Source: Planomicrobium sp. CPCC 101110
GTDB taxonomy: Bacteria > Bacillota > Bacilli > Bacillales_A > Planococcaceae
DNA length: 64,000 nt
Reading direction: 5' to 3'
Assembly: GCF_007859395.1 (NCBI RefSeq)
Contig: NZ_VOHD01000011.1
Coordinates: forward strand, 1 to 64,000
Positions 15,447 through 24,438 of this stretch are shown here, piece by piece. How positions within the stretch are numbered: position 1 is the first letter of the stretch; each line of letters starts with the position of its first letter. Under the pieces are notes generated by a model. The model saw only the letters and a program-made list of their open reading frames with translations, searched no databases and was not told the DNA's origin. The position numbers were made by a program, and so were the translations under genes.

Positions 15447-17657
15447 GTGCCGATTTTATACAACGACTCCACTCGGGAGTTTCACTTGCAAACCCCAAAA
15501 ACAAGTTATATTTTTAGCATTCTAGAAAACGATCAGCTTGGCCATCTTTACTATGGAAAGAAATTGCGGCATCGGCAGTCGTTCGACCGGCTATTTCATG
15601 TCGGGGAGAGCCCGAATACAGCCTGCGTCAATGAAGGGGATCTTGTTTTTTCTCTGGATCTGATCAAGCAGGAATACCCAGCTTATGGAACAACAGATTT
15701 CCGGGAACCCGCTTATCAAATCCTGCAAGAAAGCGGCAGCCGCGTCACCCATTTTGTATATCGAGACCATCAGATATACCAGGGGAAAAAGAAGTTGAAA
15801 GGCTTGCCTGCCACCTACGCAGAAAACGAGGATGAAGCGACGACGCTGGAAATTTCGCTGGCAGACGAAAAAACCGGCGTGGAGATTCGGCTGTTGTACA
15901 CGGTTTTTGAAGAGTTGAATGCGATTGCAAGATCTGCGGAATTCATCAACCATGGCCAATCGGAAGTGAATTTGGCAAGAGCCCTAAGTGCCAGCATCGA
16001 TTTGCCGGGTTCTGATTTTGAAATGGTGCAGCTTTCGGGGTCGTGGGCAAGGGAGCGGCATGTGAAAGAACGCAAACTGGTTCCAGGTATCCAGAGCATT
16101 GCAAGCACAAGAGGAACGAGCAGTGCACAGCAAAATCCGTTTCTTGCATTAAAGCGGCCGAACACGACCGAACACCAAGGGGAAGTATACGGATTCAGTC
16201 TGGTATACAGCGGGAATTTTTTAGCCCAAGTTGAAGTCGACCATTATGATGTAACCCGTTTGATGATCGGCATCAATCCGTTTGATTTTAATTGGCTGCT
16301 GAAAAGCAAGGAAAGCTTCCAGACACCTGAAGTGGTCATGGTCTATTCGGAAGAAGGCCTTAATGGCATGAGCCAGACTTATCATCGACTGTACCGGACA
16401 CGGCTGGCGCGCGGGAAATGGCGTGACCGGGAACGGCCGGTATTGATCAACAACTGGGAAGCAACTTACTTTAATTTCAATGACAAGAAAATACTGGAAC
16501 TTGCAAAAGCGTCCAAGGAATTGGGTGTGGAGCTGTTCGTCCTGGACGACGGCTGGTTCGGAAAACGCGACGATGACACGACGTCCTTAGGGGACTGGTC
16601 GGTGGATAGGCGCAAATTGCCGAATGGCATAACCCGATTGGCTAAAGATATTAACGAGCTGGGATTGGAATTCGGCTTATGGTTTGAGCCGGAGATGGTC
16701 TCGAAAGCAAGCGAGCTGTATAAAGCGCATCCGGAATGGGTCATCCATGTTCCCGATCGAAGCATGTCGCACGGCAGAAATCAATTCGTCCTCGATTTTT
16801 CAAGGCAAGAAGTGGTGGACTTTATCCATGGCTTGATGGCTGATGTTTTACGGGATGCACCGATTTCATATGTGAAGTGGGATATGAACCGCTATATGAC
16901 GGAAATTGGATCCTTGGACTTGCCGGCAAACCGGCAGCGGGAAGTGGCGCATCGTTATATTCTCGGAGTCTATTCCTTGTATGAGCGCTTAACGAACGAG
17001 TTTCCGGATGTCTTGTTCGAGTCGTGTGCGGGAGGCGGCAGCCGCTTCGATCCGGGCTTGCTGCATTATGCGCCGCAAGGTTGGACAAGCGACGATACCG
17101 ATGCGGTTGAACGTTTGAAAATACAATATGGCACTTCGATGGTCTATCCAACCTCTTCCATGGGGGCGCACGTATCGGCAGTGCCGAACCATCAAGTCGG
17201 CCGGGTGACGAGCCTGGAAACAAGAGCCAATGTCGCTTACTTTGGCGCTTTCGGCTATGAGCTTGATGTGACAATGATGACTGAAGAAGAAAAAGAAGAA
17301 GTGAAACAGCAGATTAGATTCTATAAAGCCAATCGTACGCTGATTCAGCAAGGGCAGTTTTACCGAATCGAAAGCCCGTTTGCAGAAGAGGGCAATATTA
17401 CCAGCTGGATGGTTGTCTCTGAGGACCAAGCCGAAGCGATACTTGGCTATTATCAAGTGTTATCTCGGCCGAATCCCGGATTTACACGCATCTTTTTTCA
17501 AGGGCTGAACCCGGAATTCGAATACGCAATCGAAGGACTGGAAGGCACGTTTTATGGGGATGAGCTGATGAACGCCGGCTTGCAGTTGAACCGCTACCGC
17601 GTAAATGGGCATCCAGCCGATTTCTCATCAATCATCTACAAGTTGGAGCAGGTGTAA
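15447..17657 (+). CDS. Alpha-galactosidase, glycoside hydrolase family 36
   Basis: The 736-residue length is normal for bacterial GH36 enzymes. An N-terminal beta-sandwich (about 1-330) precedes the barrel. The catalytic nucleophile is the Asp of YVKWDMNR near residue 480 and the acid/base is in WTSDDTDA near 549. The substrate-binding FVLDDGWFG and the CAGGGSRFDPG motif are also present. It removes terminal alpha-1,6-galactose from raffinose, stachyose, melibiose or galactomannan fragments. There is no signal peptide, so it acts in the cytoplasm on imported sugars. GTG 15447 follows AGGAGGG by five bases. It is the first enzyme of a galactosidase trio. Confidence 0.96.
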   Translation: MPILYNDSTREFHLQTPKTSYIFSILENDQLGHLYYGKKLRHRQSFDRLFHVGESPNTACVNEGDLVFSLDLIKQEYPAYGTTDFREPAYQILQESGSRVTHFVYRDHQIYQGKKKLKGLPATYAENEDEATTLEISLADEKTGVEIRLLYTVFEELNAIARSAEFINHGQSEVNLARALSASIDLPGSDFEMVQLSGSWARERHVKERKLVPGIQSIASTRGTSSAQQNPFLALKRPNTTEHQGEVYGFSLVYSGNFLAQVEVDHYDVTRLMIGINPFDFNWLLKSKESFQTPEVVMVYSEEGLNGMSQTYHRLYRTRLARGKWRDRERPVLINNWEATYFNFNDKKILELAKASKELGVELFVLDDGWFGKRDDDTTSLGDWSVDRRKLPNGITRLAKDINELGLEFGLWFEPEMVSKASELYKAHPEWVIHVPDRSMSHGRNQFVLDFSRQEVVDFIHGLMADVLRDAPISYVKWDMNRYMTEIGSLDLPANRQREVAHRYILGVYSLYERLTNEFPDVLFESCAGGGSRFDPGLLHYAPQGWTSDDTDAVERLKIQYGTSMVYPTSSMGAHVSAVPNHQVGRVTSLETRANVAYFGAFGYELDVTMMTEEEKEEVKQQIRFYKANRTLIQQGQFYRIESPFAEEGNITSWMVVSEDQAEAILGYYQVLSRPNPGFTRIFFQGLNPEFEYAIEGLEGTFYGDELMNAGLQLNRYRVNGHPADFSSIIYKLEQV

Positions 17658-17688
17658 GTGGAAAGTTTAACGGCTAGGAGGAATAAGA

Positions 17689-19413
17689 GTGCTGACTGTT
17701 AATAACGGATTGTTTTATTTGGAAGATAAGCCTTTTCAAATCTTATCAGGCGGGATGCATTATTTCCGCACTGTGCCAGAGCATTGGGAAGACCGGCTGT
17801 TGAAACTGAAGGCATTAGGGCTTAATACGGTGGAAACGTATATTCCATGGAATTTCCATGAGCCCCAAAAAGGCGAGTTCAATTTTTCTGGAATGGCGGA
17901 TATCGAAGGATTCATTGACCTGGCCCATCAATTGGGGCTTTACGTGATTTTGAGGCCATCGCCGTATATCTGCGCGGAATGGGAAATGGGCGGGTTGCCT
18001 TCTTGGTTGTTGAAGGATAAGGACATGGTAATAAGAAGCAGCCATCCGAGTTTTTTGAAGCATGTGGAAGATTACTTTACCGAGCTGCTGCCGAAATTCA
18101 CGCGCCATCTTTACCAACACGGCGGGCCGGTGATCGCCATGCAAATTGAAAATGAATACGGTGCGTACGGCAATGATTTGGGATACTTGGATTTTTATAA
18201 AGAACAATACGGAAAACATGGCTTGAATACATTTTTGTTCACATCTGACGGCCCGAATTTCATCAAACAGGGATCGCTTCCGGATGTTGCAACTACGCTG
18301 AATTTCGGCTCGCGGGTTGATGAAGCTTTTGAAGCGCTTGAAGAGCTGAAACCGGAATCGCCGAAGATGGTGGCAGAATTTTGGATCGGCTGGTTTGATT
18401 ACTGGACCGGTGAACATACGATCCGGAGTGCGGAAGATGCAGCGGCTGTTTTCAAAGAAATGATGGAGAAGAACATATCCGTCAACTTTTATATGTTCCA
18501 CGGCGGAACCAACTTCGGTTTCATGAATGGCGCCAATCATTATGACATCTACTATCCGACGATCACCAGCTATGATTACGACAGTTTGCTGACGGAAAGT
18601 GGTGCAATTACGGAGAAATACATGGCAGTCAAGAAGGTCTTAAGCGAGCACATCGAAGTGCCAGCGGATTTTCAAGAAGTTCCGTCGGCTAAAGAGTATG
18701 GAAAAGTTACCGTTTCGGAGTCTGTCAGTTTGTTTGATGTGCTTGAAGGAATTAGCGGAAAAATCGAGCATATTGCGCCGCTGCCCATGGAAGAGATCGA
18801 CCAGGCTTTCGGCTATACGCTTTACCGGACGACAGTCAACCGCCAAGGGGAATTGACATTCAACTCAGACGCAATCCGTGACAGGGGATATATCTACGTC
18901 AATGGGCGCTACGCAGCCACTGCCTATATAAACGACAAAGAAAAAGCAGTGACTTTAGATTTTCCGGAAAAAGTGAACACGCTCGAAATCTTAGTGGAAA
19001 ATATGGGCCGGGCCAATTACGGGGAGCATTTGACGGATCCGAAAGGTTTGATAAAAAACATTTGGCTTGGGGAACAGTATTTCTTCCATTGGGAAATGTT
19101 CAAGGTGGAGCTGGACCGCCTGCCTGAGAACTATCAGTTGAGCCGACAAGAGCGCTTCCCGAAATTTTTCCGCGGCTCTTTTGATGCGGAAGAACAGCTT
19201 GATACATATGTTGATACAGAAGGCTTTACAAAAGGCAATGTCTTCATCAACGGCTTCAATCTGGGCAGGTACTGGAACAGTGCCGGACCGCAGCAGCGGC
19301 TGTATCTTCCAGGACCGTTATTGAAAAAGGAAAAGAACGAAATTGTTGTATTGGAACTTGAAAACACGACGACTGAGCAAATCCAATTGCTAAGCCAGCC
19401 AAAGCTTGGTTGA
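17689..19413 (+). CDS. Beta-galactosidase, glycoside hydrolase family 35
   Basis: A 574-residue protein of the short bacterial GH35 type. The N-terminal barrel begins with the family signature GGMHYFRTVPEHW and NTVETYIPWNFHEP. The acid/base Glu is in MQIENEYG near residue 154 and the nucleophile Glu in MVAEFWIGWF near 229. The C-terminal half contains the jelly-roll domains with VNGRYAAT and FINGFNLGRYWN. It has no signal peptide and so is cytoplasmic. The GTG start follows AGGAGG by seven bases. GH35 enzymes often prefer beta-1,3-linked galactose, which would complement the GH42 enzyme next door; that division of labour is inference. Confidence 0.95.
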   Translation: MLTVNNGLFYLEDKPFQILSGGMHYFRTVPEHWEDRLLKLKALGLNTVETYIPWNFHEPQKGEFNFSGMADIEGFIDLAHQLGLYVILRPSPYICAEWEMGGLPSWLLKDKDMVIRSSHPSFLKHVEDYFTELLPKFTRHLYQHGGPVIAMQIENEYGAYGNDLGYLDFYKEQYGKHGLNTFLFTSDGPNFIKQGSLPDVATTLNFGSRVDEAFEALEELKPESPKMVAEFWIGWFDYWTGEHTIRSAEDAAAVFKEMMEKNISVNFYMFHGGTNFGFMNGANHYDIYYPTITSYDYDSLLTESGAITEKYMAVKKVLSEHIEVPADFQEVPSAKEYGKVTVSESVSLFDVLEGISGKIEHIAPLPMEEIDQAFGYTLYRTTVNRQGELTFNSDAIRDRGYIYVNGRYAATAYINDKEKAVTLDFPEKVNTLEILVENMGRANYGEHLTDPKGLIKNIWLGEQYFFHWEMFKVELDRLPENYQLSRQERFPKFFRGSFDAEEQLDTYVDTEGFTKGNVFINGFNLGRYWNSAGPQQRLYLPGPLLKKEKNEIVVLELENTTTEQIQLLSQPKLG

Positions 19414-19443
19414 CTTGGCATGAAATAGAGAGGATGGAATTTG

Positions 19444-21474
19444 ATGATTAATGATAAACTACCTAAAATATGGCACGGCGGGGACTATAACCCGGAACAA
19501 TGGAATTCCACAGAAATATGGGATGAAGATGTACGGATGTTCAAACTTGCGGGAATTGATGTTGCTACATTGAATGTCTTTTCTTGGGCGTTGAACCAGC
19601 CAGACGAAGAAACATACAATTTTGAATGGCTGGATGATAAAATCAACCGGCTTTATGAAAACGGCATTTACACATGCTTGGCGACTAGTACTGCAGCCCA
19701 TCCCGCATGGATGGCAAAAAAATACCCGGATGTTTTGCGGGTGGATTTCTATGGCAGAAAAAGAAAGTTCGGCAGCCGGCACAATTCCTGCCCGAACAGC
19801 CCGACATACCGGGAGTACTCAGAGAAAATCGCTGGAAAATTAGCCGAGCGCTACAAAGACCATCCGGCAGTACTGATTTGGCACGTATCCAATGAATACG
19901 GCGGCTACTGCTATTGCGACAACTGCCAAGATGCATTCCGCGGCTGGCTGAGCGAAAAGTACGGGTCTTTGGAAAAACTCAATAAAGCATGGAATACAGG
20001 GTTCTGGGGCCACACGTTCTATGAATGGGATGAGATTGTCGCGCCGAATATTCTAACAGAAGAACGCGAAAACAATGAATCTGATTTCCAAGGAATTTCA
20101 CTCGATTACCGCCGTTTCCAGTCGGACAGTTTATTGGATTGCTACAAGCTGGAATATAATGCAATCCGTAAACACGTTCCAAATACACCGATCACCACAA
20201 ACTTGATGGGCACTTACCCGATGCTGGACTATTTCAAGTGGGCGAAGGAAATGGACGTTGTATCATGGGACAACTATCCGGCGATCGATACGCCATTCAG
20301 CTACACAGCGATGACTCACGACTTGATGAGGGGACTGAAGAGCGGCCAGCCGTTCATGCTGATGGAACAAACACCGAGCCAGCAGAACTGGCAGCCTTAT
20401 AATTCCTTGAAACGCCCGGGGGTCATGCGCTTATGGAGCTATCAGGCAATCGGCCGCGGAGCGGATACGATTCTTTACTTCCAGCTGCGCCGCTCAGTTG
20501 GCGCTTGTGAGAAATATCACGGAGCCGTCATTGAACATGTGGGACATGAAAATACACGCGTGTTTAAAGAAGTCGCCCAAATTGGGAAAGAGTTCAACCA
20601 ATTAGGGGATACGCTGCTCGATGCACGCGTCAACGCAAAAGTGGCCATCGTCTTTGACTGGGAAAACCGCTGGGCTGTGGAACTTTCAAGCGGCCCGTCC
20701 GTCTCGCTCGATTATGTTAACGAAGTCCATAAATATTACGACGCGTTATACAAGCTGAACGTCCAAGTGGATATGATCGGTGTAGAAGAAGACTTGAGCC
20801 AATATGACGTAGTGATTGCACCTGTCCTGTATATGGTAAAAGAAGGCTATGCAGCGAAAGTGGAACAGTTTGTCCAGAACGGTGGAACATTCCTGACGAC
20901 CTTCTTCAGCGGAATCGTAAACGAAACGGACATCGTTACACTTGGCGGCTATCCAGGGGAACTGCGCAATGTTCTTGGAATTTGGGCGGAAGAGATTGAT
21001 GCATTGCATCCGGATGAAACCAATCAAATTGTCGTGAAGGATTCCCGCGGCAGTTTGAACGGCAGCTATTCATGCAACTTGTTGTTTGACTTGATCCATA
21101 CGGAAGGGGCAGAAGCGGTCGCGGAATATGGCTCCGACTTCTACAAGGGAATGCCTGTTGTCACGGTCAATCAATTCGGAAAAGGAAAAGCATGGTACGT
21201 GGCTTCAAGCCCGGACCAGGAATTCCTAGTCGACTTCCTGCAAACTGTCTGTGAAGAAGCTGGTGTCCAGCCGCTTATGGAAGTGCCGGAAGGCGTAGAG
21301 ACAACCGAACGGATCAAGGACGGACGATCCTATTTGTTTGTTTTGAATCATAACAAAGAAGAAGTGTCGATCGATTTGAAAGACAGTGAGTATCAGGAAG
21401 TGCTGTCTGACAGACAAGTGAGCGGTACGATTGAATTGGGAGGAAAAGGCGTGCTGATCCTGGCAAAGGGATAA
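19444..21474 (+). CDS. Beta-galactosidase, glycoside hydrolase family 42
   Basis: A 676-residue protein, the usual GH42 size. The family N-terminus PKIWHGGDYNPEQW is clear. The acid/base Glu lies in HVSNEYGGYC near residue 149 and the nucleophile in MLMEQTPSQQNW near 306. Cysteines at CPNS, CYCDNC form the structural zinc site seen in many GH42 enzymes. The trimerisation and C-terminal beta domains follow. It hydrolyses beta-galactosides such as lactose or galactan fragments in the cytoplasm. ATG 19444 is preferred to TTG 19441 on homology. GH42 enzymes are known from cold-adapted Planococcus strains. A terminator closes the operon. Confidence 0.96.
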   Translation: MINDKLPKIWHGGDYNPEQWNSTEIWDEDVRMFKLAGIDVATLNVFSWALNQPDEETYNFEWLDDKINRLYENGIYTCLATSTAAHPAWMAKKYPDVLRVDFYGRKRKFGSRHNSCPNSPTYREYSEKIAGKLAERYKDHPAVLIWHVSNEYGGYCYCDNCQDAFRGWLSEKYGSLEKLNKAWNTGFWGHTFYEWDEIVAPNILTEERENNESDFQGISLDYRRFQSDSLLDCYKLEYNAIRKHVPNTPITTNLMGTYPMLDYFKWAKEMDVVSWDNYPAIDTPFSYTAMTHDLMRGLKSGQPFMLMEQTPSQQNWQPYNSLKRPGVMRLWSYQAIGRGADTILYFQLRRSVGACEKYHGAVIEHVGHENTRVFKEVAQIGKEFNQLGDTLLDARVNAKVAIVFDWENRWAVELSSGPSVSLDYVNEVHKYYDALYKLNVQVDMIGVEEDLSQYDVVIAPVLYMVKEGYAAKVEQFVQNGGTFLTTFFSGIVNETDIVTLGGYPGELRNVLGIWAEEIDALHPDETNQIVVKDSRGSLNGSYSCNLLFDLIHTEGAEAVAEYGSDFYKGMPVVTVNQFGKGKAWYVASSPDQEFLVDFLQTVCEEAGVQPLMEVPEGVETTERIKDGRSYLFVLNHNKEEVSIDLKDSEYQEVLSDRQVSGTIELGGKGVLILAKG

Positions 21475-21483
21475 AACACATAT

Positions 21484-21511
21484 AAAAGACTGCCGATATC
21501 GGCAGTCTTTT
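21484..21511. terminator. Terminator ending the galactosidase operon
   Basis: A perfect 28-base palindrome, AAAAGACTGCCGAT and its complement, with A- and T-runs. It can serve both the + operon and the convergent kinase gene. Confidence 0.9.
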
Positions 21512-21520
21512 CCTGTTGCC

Positions 21521-22456
21521 CTATGAAGGCAGATGATCCAATAAAAGCTGCAGCCTTTCATAATTCGGCAGTCCCATCCTGCGCTTCAGTTTGCCGCGTT
21601 TGATGGACGGAGCTTCTGCATGTTCTTCAATCAGCGAAATCACGTCAAAGATGAACGGCTGGGAAAAGCCGAGAGCTGACAAGATCGGATAGGCAAGATA
21701 ACTGCTGACGTGTTCATAGCCGTAAAAGTTGTCTTCTTCAAGCGGCCGGTTTTTGCGGACATACGGTTTGCCGATATTATGGAGCAGGGCTGTCCAGGTG
21801 AGCACTTCCCGCTCTATAGGGTCTTGGACTGCTTTTTGCATAGAAAGGCGCATTTCATATGACTGCTGGACGAACGCTTCAAATTCAAGAACCGGCTTTG
21901 TCTCTGTAAAGGAATCGTAAAAACTATAGAGGTCTTCAAAAGAAATTTCAGGTTTGCCGGCCAATTGCCTCAAGGAATGTACAGGGAGCAAAGGGATGGC
22001 AGGTTCAAACAAAACGGCAATCCGGTCGAAATTTTCATCCCTTTTAGGAAATTGGAAGCCTCTAATATAGCGGTCCATCACATGATCCGGCACCCGATCC
22101 CGGCCGCTCCGCTTATGGTTTCGTTCTTTCAAGGCTGTATAAGGGGCAAGAAAGACAACCGCCTGAGTTTCAGCATGATGCGATTGGATGCGGTTTAAAA
22201 AGCTTTTTCTCTTTTGGGACGCTAAGTTCGTGGCGTCATACAGAACATTGTTCCCTGCTTCCAGTGCCTGTACGGTTTGCCGATACATCTCCGAAAAGAC
22301 GGATTGATGATCGGCCGAATGGCTGGCAGCAAAGTTGTTTTCAGCAATCCGGTCAGAAGACAAGTGGATCCAATTGCGGTCAGAAGCCGCAATATTAGCG
22401 GCATACGTGGATTTCCCGCTGCCAGGGAGGCCGACCAACATCAAAAAACGTGCCAT
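21521..22456 (-). CDS. P-loop kinase fused to a degenerate HD domain
   Basis: A 311-residue protein of two parts. Residues 1-150 are a polynucleotide-kinase-like ATPase with Walker A GLPGSGKST, LSSDRIAEN, VLYDATNL and the lid ERNHKRSGRDRVPDHVMDRY. Residues 170-300 resemble the HD domain of tRNA nucleotidyltransferase-type proteins (ALLHNIGKPYVRKN, FYGYEHVSSYLAYPIL, LIEEHAE). In the HD motif the metal-binding Asp is replaced by Asn (H226-N227), so phosphohydrolase activity is doubtful. The fold suggests a kinase/phosphatase acting on nucleic-acid ends. No substrate is shown. GAGGAG precedes the ATG by six bases. The gene is monocistronic. Confidence 0.82.
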   Translation of the reverse strand: MARFLMLVGLPGSGKSTYAANIAASDRNWIHLSSDRIAENNFAASHSADHQSVFSEMYRQTVQALEAGNNVLYDATNLASQKRKSFLNRIQSHHAETQAVVFLAPYTALKERNHKRSGRDRVPDHVMDRYIRGFQFPKRDENFDRIAVLFEPAIPLLPVHSLRQLAGKPEISFEDLYSFYDSFTETKPVLEFEAFVQQSYEMRLSMQKAVQDPIEREVLTWTALLHNIGKPYVRKNRPLEEDNFYGYEHVSSYLAYPILSALGFSQPFIFDVISLIEEHAEAPSIKRGKLKRRMGLPNYERLQLLLDHLPS

Positions 22457-22670
22457 GCCATTCTCCTCTTTTCAGTCCGTTTATTGAATAAAGCCAATCG
22501 ATTTATATATACCCGGAAGTGAGAAAAATGTCATATTGAGTATATTTTTATCGCAGCTAAATGTTGTATTATGGAAGCAAAGAGAAGGGATGCTGTACAT
22601 AGCCACGCTTTATGAATGGTAGGCTGTTGCTTTGATGCTAATATTTATGGCGGAAAAGGGAGGATGCAGT

Positions 22671-23171
22671 ATGGAAAGCAAGATCCAAAAGATTACCCCG
22701 AATTTCTGGTTTAATATGAACGCGGAAGAGGCAGTTGCCTTTTATACATCAATCTTCAAAGATTCCAAGATTGGGAAGATTGCCCGTTATGTAAATGCAG
22801 GCCAAGAAATTCATGGGATAGTAGCCGGAACGGTAATGACTATCGAATTTCAGCTGGAGGGACAGAATTTTCTTGCTTTGAACGGCGGCCCTGAGTTTCA
22901 ATTCACGGAAGCTCTTTCTTTGATCATCAATTGTGATTCTCAAGAAGAAGTGGATTATTACTGGGACAAGTTGGCGGCTGGAGGGGATGAACAAGCGCAG
23001 GTCTGCGGCTGGTTGAAAGACAAATTTGGCGTGTCTTGGCAAGTGGTTCCGACGGCTTTGAATGATATGATCACCGATTCGGACACAGAAAAAGTGGAAC
23101 GGGTGACAACGGCGCTTCTTCAAATGAAAAAACTCGATCTTCATGTGCTGCAGCAAGCTTACAAAGGGTAA
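22671..23171 (+). CDS. VOC family protein, PhnB-like
   Basis: A 166-residue protein of the PhnB/3-demethylubiquinone-methyltransferase-like branch of the vicinal-oxygen-chelate superfamily. Typical motifs are ITPNFWFNMNAEEAVAFYTSIF, GTVMTIEFQLEGQNFLALNGGPEF, and GWLKDKFGVSWQVVP near the C-terminus. Family members are dimers of beta-alpha-beta units; the function of most PhnB-like proteins is unknown. ATG 22671 has GGGAGG seven bases upstream, so the upstream in-frame ATGs are not used. A single gene. Confidence 0.88.
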   Translation: MESKIQKITPNFWFNMNAEEAVAFYTSIFKDSKIGKIARYVNAGQEIHGIVAGTVMTIEFQLEGQNFLALNGGPEFQFTEALSLIINCDSQEEVDYYWDKLAAGGDEQAQVCGWLKDKFGVSWQVVPTALNDMITDSDTEKVERVTTALLQMKKLDLHVLQQAYKG

Positions 23172-23325
23172 GGTTTTATTAAGCGGCTGAATTATAAAGC
23201 AGTGGCTAGTTTGCCGTCTCCGGATTGTTTAGGGCGGCTTTTTTGTTGTTGAGCTTTGAAATCTTTTTGCAACCCGTGTAAGCTGTTAGGTGGAAAACCA
23301 GTTTATTCCGGCAAAGGAGATTGAG

Positions 23326-24378
23326 ATGAAAAAAATACATACCGACATCATCCAATTTAGAGGAGACCATTTTCAATTCGGCTTCATGCAAGGGAAACTA
23401 TTGAAGGATTCGATGATTTTAGAAAACCGGACAAAAGAATGGGGCATCAAAAGGGCCCGTTTTTTGATTGATGTAGAGGAAGCGGAAGCGATGTTCGGAA
23501 AGTTTGCGCCAGCCATCTGGGATGAATTTCTCGGATTGCAGGCGGCGCTTGGAATACCTATGCAAGAGGTGCTGCGCGATTTTGGCGGCTACCGGATCGA
23601 TGCTTTGCCAAGCGGTTGTTCTATTGCGACAGGAGAAGACTTTTTAGTGCGCAATTACGACTTCCATCCGCAGACTTATGAAGGCCGGTATATGGTGTAT
23701 CAGCCTACTGATGGGGGCTATGCGGTCATTGGGCCGTCATCCCGGATTATGGGGCGCATGGACGGAATGAATGAAAAAGGATTAACGCTCGGCTATAACT
23801 TTATCCACCGGAAAAAACCAGGCGATGGATTTGTCTGCTATATGATCAGCCGGATCATTCTGGAAACGTGCGCAACAGTTGAGGAAGCGGTTGAAGTGCT
23901 GACAAGGATACCGCACCGGGGCTCATTCAGTTATGTGGTATTCGATGCAAGCGGGGAAACGTTCATCGTAGAAGCAAGTCCGCGTTCGGTCGACGTGCGC
24001 AAATCCAGCGCCTGCACGAACCACTTTGAAATTCATCAGCAGGAGAACCGCAATTACTTGAAAGATTCCTATGCGCGCTTAACTGCGATCGAGGAGCAAA
24101 AAGGCCGAAACGACAGCGCTTATAAAACTTTCAGGCTGTTTAACGATACGAACAAAGGCGTGTTTTCGAAACTTTACAAAAGTTGGGCTGGAACGATTCA
24201 CACCTCGGCTTATTTTCCAAAAGAGAAAAAAGCGTGGTTCGCGCTCGGCGGCGACCAAGAACCGATGGAGTTTGACTTCAAAGGCTGGCTTGACGGAAAA
24301 CCGATTGCAAAGCAGCAGATTGCTGGAGAAATTGATACTGAAATCGGCTTTGCCCATATTGATAAAATCCGGCTTTGA
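23326..24378 (+). CDS. C45 family Ntn-hydrolase-like protein, paralogue A
   Basis: This 350-residue protein resembles acyl-CoA:6-aminopenicillanic acid acyltransferase-like amide hydrolases (peptidase family C45). The probable nucleophile is the Cys of LPSGCSIATGEDFLVRNYDF near residue 98. GRMDGMNEKGLTLGYNFI and SACTNHF follow in the expected order. Some C45 enzymes self-cleave before the Cys; whether this one does cannot be seen. The substrate is unknown, probably an amide or peptide bond. ATG 23326 has AAAGGAG seven bases upstream. It faces a close paralogue tail to tail at 24439-25485. Confidence 0.85.
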   Translation: MKKIHTDIIQFRGDHFQFGFMQGKLLKDSMILENRTKEWGIKRARFLIDVEEAEAMFGKFAPAIWDEFLGLQAALGIPMQEVLRDFGGYRIDALPSGCSIATGEDFLVRNYDFHPQTYEGRYMVYQPTDGGYAVIGPSSRIMGRMDGMNEKGLTLGYNFIHRKKPGDGFVCYMISRIILETCATVEEAVEVLTRIPHRGSFSYVVFDASGETFIVEASPRSVDVRKSSACTNHFEIHQQENRNYLKDSYARLTAIEEQKGRNDSAYKTFRLFNDTNKGVFSKLYKSWAGTIHTSAYFPKEKKAWFALGGDQEPMEFDFKGWLDGKPIAKQQIAGEIDTEIGFAHIDKIRL

Positions 24379-24399
24379 AAGCGGAATTCTACCATATAA

Positions 24400-24435
24400 A
24401 AAAGCGCTCTTTTCAATGGAGAAAAGAGCGCTTTT
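24400..24435. terminator. Shared terminator between the C45 paralogues
   Basis: The perfect 15-bp inverted repeat AAAAGCGCTCTTTTC with a 6-nt loop has A- and T-runs at its ends, so it works for both convergent genes. Confidence 0.92.
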
Positions 24436-24438
24436 GCT

